DNA of 64,000 bases, from contig OZ038482.1 of assembly GCA_964036315.1 (NCBI GenBank), forward strand, positions 17,762,069-17,826,068, given 5' to 3'. Each line of letters starts with the position of its first letter. The stretch's first letter is position 1. Positions 26,296 to 36,849 of the stretch are shown in pieces. The notes under the pieces are model-generated. The model searched no databases. It was given only the letters and a program-made list of their open reading frames with translations, and was not told the DNA's origin. The translations under genes were made by a program, and so were the position numbers. This DNA is from Acanthosepion esculentum (taxonomy: Eukaryota > Mollusca > Cephalopoda > Sepiida > Sepiidae).

Positions 26296-26815
26296 AGGCT
26301 TTACTCGCTCGCTATCATTTCGCAAAGTAAGATATATGCACTACTTGAAATATTTGAAACAAAAATTTAAAATGAACATTTCATTCATAAATTGACTTGT
26401 TATAGTTAAGGAATGTTAACCTGGACAAACTATTAAATGCAAGCTTGCCAATGATGATGATTCAGAATGGAGGAAATTAAATGTCTTAAGTAGGGCAAGC
26501 AAAGCAACAGGTAGAAACAAACACTTAATGAATGTCATTATAGAACAAGGCAAACACTTTTGGCTGGACTTTAGCATGGAGTATCAGAATGGTAAGCAAG
26601 TCAGGTTGAGCAAGCAAGAGAAAATGAAAACACTTCTTGCAATGAAGAAAATATAATGATTTCCTTCTCAAATGATGGTCTGGAAAAGCAAGAAAGAAGG
26701 AGCTTCAAAGTTGAGATGAAAATAAAGCCTACATACAAATTCCTGACCAAGGTCAACCCAGGATATCCACGTTCTTATGGTAAACAGATTTGTAAAACTA
26801 GACTTGTAGCTCAAG
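26296..26815. other. Unassigned segment
   Basis: It begins with ACTAGCAGGCTTTACTCGCT, which looks like the end of some repeat. A 250-base stretch at 26,656-26,815 is less AT-rich, has an open frame of about 80 codons and matches no known family that I can recognise. Confidence 0.35.
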
Positions 26816-27060
26816 GCTTCCAGTGCGTCTTGGGTATGACGATAAACTACATCCAAGTCCTGGGTAAGACGATAAACTATGTCCAACAGCAAGGCCTCTG
26901 ATCAGGAGGTTTTGAGGAGCGTGGAACCACCTCTTAATTGCTAGTGTACCCAGGTCCACCCTGACCCAGGGTGGTAGCACCTGTTAGGGTCCCAGCTATG
27001 GGCAAATAGTTAACCCCAAAACTGAGTTAAAAAGCATTATAAAAGTGTAAAAATAGATTG
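26816..27060 (+). repeat. AAAC-tailed interspersed repeat, truncated copy
   Basis: It shares GGCCTCTGATCAGGAGGTTTTGAGG, ACCACCTCTTAATTG and GTCCCAGCTATGGGCAAATA with copies at 31,180, 48,228 and 62,880. The first 40 bases are duplicated in tandem (TGGGTATGACGATAAACTAC, then TGGGTAAGACGATAAACTAT). Its 3' end, including the AAAC tail, is missing. Confidence 0.75.
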
Positions 27061-27496
27061 TCTGACCTTATTTTTCTTTTTAACATAGATCTGGCATTTA
27101 GTTGGTTAATCCAGTCATACCCACAAGTCTATTTTTAATTTCTGACCTTATGCCCTTAACCCTTTAACTTTAGGAAAGGAGGTAACAATTGGTTTTTAAA
27201 TTTCCCTAAGAAATCATTTTATAACCAGTTATTGACCATTGCCTGAGGAAGTACAATCATAGTATTGAAACATGAAAGCTTTTGTGTAGCGATTTAAAAA
27301 ATAGTTTTATTATAATCTCTTATATATATGTGAATAATGACAAAAGGAAAACTTATCTTGGCCAATGTGTTTCATCCTCTAATGGACTCTATCAAGGCAA
27401 ATGTAAGAAGGGTTTTATGTTGTAACAAGTATTTATGAACAAAAGTAAAAAAACGTTAGTTTGTCAAAAAAATTTTAATTTAAGAATGGTCTAGAA
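27061..27496. other. AT-rich spacer with one foldback arm
   Basis: Positions 27,240-27,300 (GAGGAAGTACAATCATAGTA, TTTGTGTAGCGATTTAAAAA) resemble the right half of the foldback element at 18,424-18,527. The last eight bases (27,489-27,496, GTCTAGAA) are the hAT target duplication. Confidence 0.5.
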
Positions 27497-29706
27497 CAGG
27501 CATGTCAAATTCAGGGCATATGGAGGGCTGCATCGGCCATATCTGTAGCCTCGAGAGCCGCACTTGCTTACAATCTTGCATTAATCAGAGCTAGTGGTAA
27601 CTAAACTTTAAATACAAAATACTTACAATACAAGGTAGTATAATTTAATCATTTTTATGTTGTCCTGATGATTGACATTGCTTTAGACAAACTATTCTTG
27701 ATATATCAGGTTGGAATGTCTGTTTAGATCCCACTTTGATCAAAGATGGCAAATTTTCTTCTGTGAGACGTTTTTGTGGCCTTCATAACTGAAAATAACA
27801 GCTTAACAGACATATATGGAACCAAACATCACCATAATCTTTGTGGTAAACTTTCTGAAGTTTTTAAATGTCTGAGGAAGGTATAAAAAAAATCTGGGTA
27901 CCCCTACTTCTAGGTAATTTCTCTTGAGTGTTGAGTCAGTCTGCATTTCCAGTAATTCCATCTGTAGACTTTCCTCTGCCTGAGCAACATCAAAAGTGAA
28001 TGGTGCTGAGAATAATGCAAACTGATTTTCACAAGATGAAAACTCACAAAATCTTTGCTGAAATTCCTTTGACAGCAATTCCAGGTAATTGTTGTACTTA
28101 GCAAAGATAAATACAGATTCAGTATTGGCAGTTTTTTTCAACTCCTTGCCCATAGGAAAATGAATCAAGTTTTCATGTGACAACTAGGACTTCAGTAAAG
28201 CTAATTTTGCAATGAAACACTTGATATCATATAACTGAGTGATGAGCTTATTTTTACCTTGTAATTTCAAATTATGGTAACTTAATTAAGCACTGGGCAG
28301 TAATATTCACTGAAAAAGCTAAATCTTGGAGCTAGCTTTCATCTTTCAATTCATCTGTGCTTTGACCCTTCATCTCCAAAAACATAATTTTGTGTCGCAA
28401 TAAAAAAAAATCTTTTCAGTACCTTGTGACATGAAAGCCACTGAACTTCTGTATAGAATGGGATATTTGTGAACTGATTATTTACATCTTCCATTAACTG
28501 GCTAAACTGACAGTGATGCAGAGCATGAACTCTGATATAGTTCAACATTTTTGTGACAAAACTCAACACATGATCAAATTTTAAAATCTTGGAACATAAG
28601 TTCCGTTAATGAATTATACAGTGAAAATGCTTGAATGTCGAATCTGGATATGTTTTCTATTTTTGTACCTAACTTGGCAGCAACACCATTATTTCTCCCA
28701 ACCATATTGGCAACACCATCAGTAGATAAACACAGAAGTTTACTCAAATCAAGGCCATACTCATGGAAAAGCTGTTCAACTTTCTCAAAAATGTTTTGGC
28801 TTGTTGTAGTATCATGCATTGAAACCAGTTCAATTAGTTCTTCATAAATTTGAAATTCATTGTCACAAGCCCTGATGAAAATGGTGAGCTGTGCTATTCC
28901 AGTTATGTCAACAGTCATCCAGAGCAATAGAAAAATGTTCAAAACTTGATGATAAAGTCTTCAACTGTCGACTCAAATCATCTGCCATTTCATCAATCCG
29001 TTCAGCAACAGTGTTCCTGCTTATTGAAATATCTTGAAATAAGTGTGACTTCTCTGGACATACAATTTCAGCTGTTTTTACAAGATATTGCAGAGTTCAA
29101 AGCTTGCAGTAACAGAACTAACGTTGCCTTTCTGAATTTTTGTAAAGTAACTCTGTTGCTATGTTAACTTAACCTTGAATTCCTTCACTTTTGAAACATG
29201 CATATCTCCTTCTTTAGATCAATGGTTTGTTTCACATTATATTCTTTTGGCATCACAATGCAGTGGTTGCAAATCAAACAGTTTATCTTTCCATCAACAG
29301 TCGTACAAAATGACTGTAATTCTCACTTTTCTTCAAACCCACATCCTTCTTCAGATAATTTTCTTTTTTTACGAGTAGAATTCAACATTTTTAAGGCAAA
29401 ATATTACAAAGTTATGAACATTTTCACTTTACATTTGTTCTTATGCAGTTGTCAAGGATGGCCACATGTTTAACGGGAAGTTAAAAATAGTCACTGACAT
29501 TCAAAAACAAAAAACATTAAGATAGAATAAACAATCAATAATAATCACACCAATTGAAAAATAATCTCACTGTTTTTAATAATTCGCATTACCAACATAA
29601 ACAAAATTCTCGATGTACCACAGCTCTAGAAACCTCTTTGTGATGGCCGCCAAGATGCATGCAAATGGCCGTATGTGGCCCGCAGGCTACCAGTTTGATA
29701 CACCTG
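27497..29706 (-). mobile_element. hAT-superfamily DNA transposon with 8-bp target duplication
   Basis: The ends CAGGCATGTCAAATTC (left) and, on the minus strand, CAGGTGTATCAAACTG (right) are imperfect terminal inverted repeats. Both sides carry the direct repeat GTCTAGAA (27,489-27,496 and 29,707-29,714), the 8-bp target duplication expected of hAT elements. The minus strand encodes pieces of a hAT transposase in N-to-C order. The element is 2.2 kb, complete at both ends, but its gene is frameshifted. Confidence 0.93.
27800..29315 (-). pseudogene. hAT transposase (GTF2IRD2/ZBED-like), frameshifted
   Basis: The first part (29,163-29,315) reads TTVDGKINCLICNHCIVMPK, a BED-type zinc-finger start. 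The middle (28,574-28,942) includes LDLSKLLCLSTDGVANMVGR, the catalytic Asp region STDGA-M-G. After it comes LNYIRVHALHHCQFSQLMED (28,351-28,569). The C-terminal dimerisation part (27,803-28,183) carries ESLQMELLEMQTDSTLKRN and IMVMFGSIYVC. These are the landmarks of hAT transposases related to GTF2IRD2/ZBED5. Frame changes near 28,200, 28,570 and 28,945-29,160 inactivate it. The remnants of the intact order imply a once autonomous element. Confidence 0.85.
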
Positions 29707-30007
29707 GTCTAGAATATACATGAGACTAACTGAAAAATCTTGGTAAATTATGAAGGATGCTAAGCGACATAATTTAATGTCTAATAAACAATTTAAATAA
29801 TGTAGTTAATATTTATATTGTTTTAGTTTGGGATTAATTTATGTATTATATATTTTAAATAATAGATGGTTATGAAACTATTTTTTTTTTTTTCATTTTT
29901 AGCATTTTTATAGTCATATATTAATACCTGAAATTTTACATACAGATTAAATGACCAAATGTCAAAATTTGTTGGGAAAGCCCTTCTTGGTTGAGAACTT
30001 TTCAGCA

Positions 30008-30047
<40 letters not shown>

Positions 30048-30759
30048 ATAATAATAATATCAATACTAAAATGCGCTACTCAGTGTTTCATGTATCAACA
30101 ATCATCAGGTGGAACGGATTTTGTTATTGATAATATCATTATATTATATTTAGGCTCTGTCAACTTTGGCATTGGGTCCTCAGTTTATTTTATATTTTAA
30201 GCCTTTAGCTTTACTTCTTGTGTGTGTATATATATGTATGTATGTATATATATATATATACATGCATGCTATTCTTTGCACATATATATGAGTAATACAC
30301 AGATATGTATGTTTTTTCTTCAACATATGTACATAGGGTTGCATAGTTATGCATATGTACAAGGGTTTGTATACATCTATCTGCTTGTAAATGAACATAA
30401 TTCTGAGAAATTTTTGAAATTCTCCCAAGAGGAGAAAATTGAAATATTGACATAGAAGAATGCAAAACTGCTTATGGTAAGCAGATGTTCAACAGAGAAA
30501 AACCTCTATCAATTCTTGCCAACACATTGCAGTTAAAAGACTGCATAGGAACATTCTGAAGAAATATCTTCTTTCTGTCTTTTCTTAGTCTCGGGCATTT
30601 CTCTGTGGAAACAAATGGTTTAGATGATTACAAGCCAATTCAACAACAACAACAACAACAAGTATATTTTTATAATGTCAGATGCTATTATACAATTCAT
30701 TGTTTTCATGGTAGAATTGGTATTGACCAATTGATAATTTATGTATGAATTTCTGCTAT
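29707..30759. other. Spacer with microsatellites
   Basis: Contains (CA)n at 30,013-30,045, mixed TATG/TA repeats at 30,222-30,262 and (CAA)n at 30,641-30,661. The piece at 30,665-30,735 (GTCAGATGCTATTATACAAT) belongs to the repeat seen at 1113-1440. No gene seen. Confidence 0.6.
30013..30045. repeat. (CA)n microsatellite
   Basis: An uninterrupted CA run of about 33 bases. It creates spurious long frames of alternating Cys-Val or Thr-His. Confidence 0.95.
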
Positions 30760-30913
30760 TTCAGTCATTTTGTACCACTGTTAATGGAAAGATAAACTGT
30801 TTGATTTGCAACCACTGCATTGTGATGCCAAAAGAATATAATGTGAAACAAACCATTGATCTAAAGAAGGAGATATGTATGTTTCAAAAGTGAAGGAATT
30901 CAAGGTTAAGTTA
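30760..30913 (+). repeat. Inverted, nearly identical fragment of the hAT transposase start
   Basis: This is the reverse complement of 29,163-29,315 with about three differences in 150 bases. It carries TTVNGKINCLICNHCIVMPK on the plus strand. The homology starts and stops abruptly inside the transposase and lacks any hAT terminus. It is either the remnant of a second insertion or a local inverted duplication of the neighbouring element. Confidence 0.9.
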
Positions 30914-31179
30914 TCATTATCATTATTTACAAAATTTATATTCAGACTAATATCCTCATTTTTGTTATCACAATGTTTTGGCTGGTGTGCCCTCCGGCCT
31001 TCTTCAGGTGTCTTTCAATTCATGTAACCTTCAGGAAATACTGAGGTAACCTTTTATTAAATTTATGGACATAGATTGTTCTTATTTCCATCTCTATGTC
31101 TAGTGATATCTCATCTTGGTTAGTTTTTCTTTAGCATTGCTCAGTTAATCCTGTTTTAACTGAGTATGAGTATATGGGT
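30914..31179. other. Unassigned, GC-richer patch
   Basis: CCCTCCGGCCTTCTTCAGGTG near 30,991-31,011 is reminiscent of the terminal stem of Penelope-like elements, but no protein remnant accompanies it. Confidence 0.35.
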
Positions 31180-31570
31180 TGGATGTCCTGGGTATGACGA
31201 TAAACTACATCCAGCAGCAAGGCCTCTGAGATTGGAGGTTTTGAGGAGCATGGAACCGCCTCTTAATTATTGTTGTTCCCAGGTCCAGGAGTAGTAGGCT
31301 CTGTTAGGGTTCCAGCTATGGGTAAATAGTTAACCCCAAACACAATGAAAATATAAAAATACATTTTTATAGTGAAAATTTCAGCATGCATTTTCAAAGT
31401 AAAAAAATTACACACAATAAATTAAAAAAAAAAAATTAGTAGCAATACATTTTAAAATAACACCAACAATACATTTTGTAAAGAAAATTACTAATGCCTT
31501 CAAGAAAATCAAATTTTAGCATTAAATGACCCATAAGGAGTTGATATGCCGCTAAACAAACTATATGGGC
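31180..31570 (+). repeat. AAAC-tailed interspersed repeat, near full length
   Basis: It runs from GTCCTGGGTATGACGATAAA through GTTCCAGCTATGGGTAAATA and an A/T-rich middle to CATTAAATGACCCATAAGGA and GATATGCCGCTAAACAAAC. The constant 3' end with (A)AAC-type tail suggests target-primed retroposition, perhaps as the 3' end of an unidentified LINE. Confidence 0.75.
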
Positions 31571-32519
31571 CAGGTAGTACTCAGTGGAAATAACTGAGCA
31601 GGACAATTAACCAAGAAGAAACAATAAATTTTGAACTGAATCCCTTATTTTATCTATATGGATAGATTGATGTCATTCAGTTGTCTATGTCTGGGTATAT
31701 CTCATAACAACGAAAAAATCATGAAAAGCAATTAAAGAAATCTTAAGAAAAATTGTAAAATGTACAAGTAATAAAAAATGTGTAAAAATATATGTATATC
31801 ATATTGGGGTCACCAATGTTCATTTTATCATATTTACATGAGGCAGTTTTGAAACATAAATAACATAAAATGTCGCATCAACACAAATTCATTATAACAA
31901 TATTATATGTAGAATCTCAATATCTAACAATAATGTGCACATTGTCTTTTCTTGCGTAGACATTAATGTTAAGTGTCTTAATAACCTAAATAGAGGTTTT
32001 TGTTACATGTGGCTTATGAAGACTTCTTTGTACATGTGTTTCCAGGAACACATCAGAGATGCAAGAAACAAAAGGTTGTATCTCAATGGTGTGTAACTGG
32101 GTAGAGGCCTTCAGTGAGTCATACTAGTACATGGAAAGTGGTTAGTGACTTGGGGTACTGAGAGACTTGATAATTCTGAGTGAAGGAGTACAGATATTAT
32201 GAGAAAAATATGGGAGAGTGGTTAATTGGATTGGAGTCTAATGAAAAATAGGCTGATTTAAAAATATTAATTTAAACACATAAAATACTTATAAGGAAGG
32301 TTTTCGAAGAGTTTGAACTCAGGCTAAACTAAGTAAGATTTAGTAAGATTCAACTTAACTAACACTACTGTCTCAACTCCATAATCCCAAGGAAGTTGGC
32401 ATATGTCGAATTGGTTATCCAAAAGTTCACAGGATTTTTGGTAATTTTAGGGTTTGTTTGTTTAGCAACCTATTTGGCAGATTCATGTTGATTACAATGA
32501 AATTTTTTTTAAATTGAAA
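31571..32519. other. AT-rich spacer
   Basis: No gene or repeat was recognised before the gypsy element. Confidence 0.45.
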
Positions 32520-32524
32520 AGCAC

Positions 32525-32657
32525 TGTAGTGACACTGGCAAATTAATATGCCTAATTTGCATAAGTGCAGGAGAAAGCCTGTATAACTCGTCACTGAGAA
32601 TAACGTAAGAAGGACAAGCTTAGCGACGGACTAGTGCTAAACCTCGACTTCACATCA
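32525..32657 (+). repeat. 5' LTR of gypsy element (133 bp)
   Basis: TG...CA ends. It is shared with 36,508-36,576 at its start (AGTGACACTGGCAAATTAAT) and end (GACAAGCTTAGCGA...CACATCA). It is directly followed by ATGG, which is both the gag start codon and the start of a putative primer-binding site. Confidence 0.9.
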
Positions 32658-33444
32658 ATGGCGTCACCGATAGGATACCATTTGTCTCTAGAAGATTCAG
32701 ATTTTGTGGATGCATGGATTTGCTGTTTTTCTGCCAGTACGAGAAGTAAAAAACTGAAAGAAGGGAGGCGAAAATGAAATTACGGATTTATTCTTGGCTA
32801 CAGCTGGATGCGAGGCGATAATGAAAGTCTCCACCATGGCATATCCCACAAACTTGGAAGATCTGACTTTCGAAAAAATAAGTCAGATTATAAGGAGAAA
32901 TATGAGACCAAAAAAAAGGCTGGTAGTGGCAGAAAGAACGAAGTTCATGTCGATGAAACAAGAAATCGACGAACCAATTATAAAATATCTACACCGTCTA
33001 CGAAATGCAAGTAGATATTGCGAATTTGAAAAACTCGGACAAGACGAACAGACTATTGAAGAGGACTTGGTTCAATTACGGTTAATTGAAGGTATGTGCA
33101 ATGCATCACACCGATATAAAATAATGGAACAACTACAAATAGGAAATATGTCTTTAAATACATGCATTGACTTTATACAGCAACGAGAATTGATACAGAA
33201 ATACAACCATCATAAAAGTCAACCCAGTGAACAAATATTCGCTGATACGTACATGTTAAAAAAGATAAGAAAATGTTTGTATTGTGGATGTGAACACGAA
33301 ATAAAAAGGGAAAAATGCCCAGCATTTGGAAAAACCTGTACAAATTGCTTAAAAAGAACCATTTTCAAGCAGTATGCAAATTCAAAAAGAAAACCGTTGA
33401 AAGAGTTGAAGAAAACGAAACCAATATGGAAGTCTTCACACTAA
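32658..33444 (+). pseudogene. Gypsy gag, one frameshift near the start
   Basis: Gag is the structural protein that packages the element RNA. A frame opens at the ATG directly after the LTR (MASPIGYHLSLEDSDFV...) and stops at about 32,777. The adjoining frame continues from about 32,770 as NEITDLFLATAGCEAIMK through FMSMKQEIDEPIIKYLHRL to the stop at 33,444. A Cys/His knuckle cluster is visible near residues 160-185 of the long frame (CLYCGCEHEIKREKC, CTNCLKR). The order CX2C-X3-H-X6-C followed by CX2C is typical of this gypsy lineage. The pol frame begins while gag is still open, so an overlap of gag and pol is likely in the parent. Confidence 0.82.
32659..32676 (+). promoter_or_regulatory. 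Putative primer-binding site overlapping gag start
   Basis: TGGCGTCACCGATAGGAT starts one base after the LTR, as expected of a minus-strand primer site pairing with a tRNA 3'-CCA end. The antisense relative has TGGTGTTACTAATATC in the same place. The priming tRNA was not determined. A serine tRNA is a loose possibility from similarity to sites used by other gypsy elements. Confidence 0.5.
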
Positions 33445-36323
33445 AAGATAAGAATATAGAAAAAATTGAACAAAAGAAAAAAGACATTATATTAAAGGTT
33501 AAAATTAACAACTGCAATTTAGATATGCAAATTGATACTGGGAGTGAAGTAACACTGATACCAAAGATTTTTGGGAACGCATTGGAAAGCCACCTTTACG
33601 AAAGAGCAGTTTACAACTCCACCAATTTGATGGGTCGGTTATAAAAACTTTAGGATACTTTGAAGGTTCCTTGGAGTTAGAAGATAAATTTGAAGTAATA
33701 CCTATAATTGTCACAAGTTGTAAAAAGAACCACGGACTTCTTGGAAACGACGTGCTTAACATAAATTCTACCAAATTAATTAATCAGATAAAAATGGAAA
33801 AAATCGGAAAGTTAAAAAACTATAAAGCGAGTTAAAAATTAAAAGAAAATGTCTCCCCCTCTTATTATGAGGCACGAAAATTACCAGTACATTTGTTGCC
33901 ATTAGTAGTAACAAAACTACAAAAATTAATAGAACAAGACCTTCTTGGACATGTTCCCCCTGGGGGTAGCAAGTGGGCATCACCCATTGTAGTGTTGAGG
34001 AAGACAGATGGTGATTTACGTATTTGTGGAGATTACAAAATAGGCGTAAATCACAAATTCTGTTCGGATTCATATCCCATACCAAATGTTGAAGTTGCAT
34101 TACATGCACTGGCAGGAATGAGCGTTTTTACAAAAATAGATTTAAAAACGGCATACCACCAAATACCAATAGACGATAACTTCAAAGAAGTAACCACGAT
34201 AAATACGCCAATAGGGTTACTAAGAGCGAAAAGGATGCCATATCGAATAAAAACTGCAAGCGCCATATTTCAAAGGGCCATCGAACAGGTTTTAGAAAAT
34301 ATGAAAAATATGATTTGTTACCAAGACGAAATATGCACAGGTGCTACTAATGAAAAGGAATTAAAAAAGAAAACCGACATAATCTTGAATAGATTAAAAA
34401 ATGCTGGAATGACAATAAATGAAAAAAAATGTGTAAGCAATTGTAGTAAAATATTTTTTTAGGTTATTCCATTTCAAAAGAAGGTATATCACCAGACCAA
34501 GCCTTGATAGAAAAAATACTAAAAGTAGCTACACCTACAAATAAAAAAGAACTGGAGTCTTTTTTGGGATTGGTGAATTTTTACAGGCGATATTTACCAA
34601 AATACATGGACTTGACTGAACCGTTTGCAAATTTAAGAAAAAAGAATGTTGAATTTATTTGGTCAGAGGAAAACAAAAAGCTTTTGATAGATTAAAAGTA
34701 ATTATGGCAAAAAAACCAGTAGTGAAAATGTTTGATCCAAAAAAGGACATGACGTTAACCACAGATGCAAGTGAACATTCAATATCGGGAATATTATCAC
34801 AAGAAGGACATCCAATAATGTATTTATCAGGAAGACTAACGAACACCGAATTTAATTATTCAAATATAGAGAAAGAAGCATTGGCTATCGTGTGGACAAC
34901 TACTAGAGCCCGACAATTTTTAATTGGAAAAAAATTTCTGTTAAGAAGTGATCATAGACCATTAGAGTTTATATTTAACCCAAGGAAAGAATTACCTAAA
35001 GCTACGACATCGAGGATACTAAGATGGGCAATAAGATTAATGGCATTTGACTTTGATATAGAATATGTCAAAGGAAATTCAATTCCACATGTAGATGCAC
35101 TATCAAGATTGCGATTTTACAAGGAGTCAAAAGATAAAACAGAAGAAGAATTTGAAGATGCATTCTTACATTGGGTAGAGACTGATGTTTTGTCTCTAGA
35201 TAGAATGGCTGCGGAAACTAGACATGATCCAGTACTAAGTAGGATAAAAATCGAGAATAAGAAAAACTCATGGGGAAATTGTTCTAGGGCGGAAAGACCC
35301 TATAAAGAAATAAGACAGAAATTAACGATAGAACATGGAGTAATTTGTAATGGGGATCTGGTAGTTCCCCCAGAAACACAAAGAAAATTGGTAATAAAAA
35401 GTGTACATGATGATATACACTGTGGAGTAGCGGCTACACAAAAAAGGATAAAATTAGAAGCATGGTGGCCGGGATATTCAAGAGATGTCGAAGAATATAT
35501 AAAAAGGTGCAAAAAATGTAAAGAATTAAGAAACTTTACACAGACTACTTTACATTCATGGCCTTGATAAGTGGAGCCATGGAGTCGGGTGCATATGGAT
35601 CATGCGTATACTAATGGAGTGGGACTCTTATTAATTCTAGTAGACTCGTTTTCAGGCTGGCCCGAAATAATCCGGGTGCCAGACAAGAAAAGTTCTACAA
35701 TAAAACAGATTCTAAGGGTCATATTTTCCAGAAATAGCATCCCAAAAACCCTGGTATCTAACAATGCACCAGAATTTTGTTATGAAGATCTTAATTTATG
35801 GTTAGAAAAAATAGGATGTAAACCATATAAGACACCCCCATATCACCCTCAGTCGAACGGGTTAGCGGAAAGAATGGTGCAAACCGTAAAAACGTGACTA
35901 AAAGCATGCTCTCAGCAAAAAGAAAAAGTAGAAATTTTTCTACAGAGGCTGCTTTTAAGCTATCGCACAATACCATACGCAGGAAGACTAGAAAGCCCAT
36001 CAGCTTTAATGAGAAGACAAATTAGAGCTCTGCTAACGATGTCATACTCCACAAATGAAAAAATATGGTACAGAAAGAACAAAGAAGCAAATCCGGAAAG
36101 GGCAGAATTTATCATGCAAAAAGGCCACAATACAGCTATAATAAATAGGGAAAACGGCAACAGTGCCTATGCAGATTAAATAAGGACCCAGGGTGAATAT
36201 GAAGAGCAAAATGATGAAGAAATGTCTACGATTCCGTCCATTAATGATTTATTAGAACAACCGTTACAGAACAAAACATCAGAAGACGAAAGAATGCAGG
36301 ATCAAGTGGGCCAGAATGAGTTT
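33426..36323 (+). pseudogene. Gypsy pol (protease, RT, RNase H, integrase), interrupted
   Basis: The protease has LDMQIDTGSEVTLIPK (33,519-33,566, intact D-T-G). RT spans 33,893-34,680 with KIDLKTAYHQIPI and FQRAIEQVL; its active-site box reads YQDE where Y-x-D-D is expected. RNase H (about 34,740-35,110) has TTDASEHSISGIL, EKEALAIVW and SDHRPLEF. Integrase has an H-H-C-C zinc region ending WWPGYSRDVEEYIKRCKKC, then VHMDHAY, LVSNNAPEF (Asn at the second catalytic position) and SNGLAERMVQT with the Glu. Breaks: a stop near 33,833, a shift near 34,460 and 34,690, stops near 35,566 and 35,898. Two altered catalytic residues plus these breaks mean it is not functional. Confidence 0.9.
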
Positions 36324-36507
36324 TAAAGTTCGGACGAAGATCAAATAATGCAAGAAAATGCCTATGATTACAGATTAGCGCGGGACAGATCTAGGTCTCC
36401 CAGAGAACAAAGTACGGGAGAGAGAGAAGTAGAGCAAAGTAATTAAACTATCATGAGAAGATGTACAAGAACTACTAGAGGTATAAAACTTATACATTTC
36501 AGGGAGA

Positions 36508-36576
36508 TCTAGTGACACTGGCAAATTAATAGACAAGCTTAGCGATGGACTAGTGCTAAACCTCGACTTCACATCA
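36508..36576 (+). repeat. 3' LTR of gypsy element, internally deleted (69 bp)
   Basis: It retains both ends of the 133-bp 5' LTR but lacks the middle (corresponding to about 32,553-32,616). The junction AATTAATAGACAAGC joins the two halves directly. The second base is C instead of G (TC rather than TG). Confidence 0.88.
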
Positions 36577-36672
36577 AGCACTTTATGGTTGGCCATTAGG
36601 TTTTTCTAACAGGAGGCTTTTTGTTCAAGAAGTTAATTAATCATATCCATTTCAGATCCAGAAGCCTATATA

Positions 36673-36847
36673 CTGTATTTGACGGCATATAAGATGCACG
36701 GGTGTATAAGATGTACCCCAATTTCAGCAGGACAAATCAAGAAAAAATTAGTAATTAGTAAACCTACATATGGCATATAAGATGCAGGGGAATTTTAAAA
36801 GATATTTTTAGTAAAAAAAAGTGCGCCTTATATGCCGTCAAATACAG
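36673..36847. mobile_element. 175-bp MITE with 27-bp inverted repeats and TA flanks
   Basis: Left end CTGTATTTGACGGCATATAA and right end (minus strand) CTGTATTTGACGGCATATAA continue as GATGCAC and GGCGCAC, giving 27-bp terminal repeats with two mismatches. TA dinucleotides at 36,671-36,672 and 36,848-36,849 fit Tc1/mariner-type insertion. It has no coding capacity, and internal GCATATAAGATGC copies echo the tips. It lies just downstream of the gypsy element. Confidence 0.92.
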
Positions 36848-36849
36848 TA

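Larger units (their letters stand above)
32525..36576 (+). mobile_element. Ty3/gypsy retrotransposon with short LTRs and 5-bp target duplication
   Basis: AGCAC flanks the element on both sides (32,520-32,524 and 36,577-36,581). The LTRs start TGTAGTGACACTGG (TC in the 3' copy) and end CACATCA. Between them lie gag, protease, RT, RNase H and integrase in Ty3 order. The 133-bp 5' LTR is among the shortest of this group, and the 3' LTR lacks about 64 internal bases. A purine run (CAGGGAGAT) precedes the 3' LTR. The coding frames are interrupted in several places, so the copy is inactive, yet the structure is far better preserved than the antisense relative at 9851-13,813. Confidence 0.93.

Noticed and set aside
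27803..28942. Domesticated GTF2IRD2/ZBED host gene
   Set aside because: The frames are broken and the sequence sits between hAT terminal repeats with a target duplication, so it is a transposon gene.
29823..30044. Coding frame rich in alternating Cys-Val
   Set aside because: Produced by the (CA)n microsatellite.
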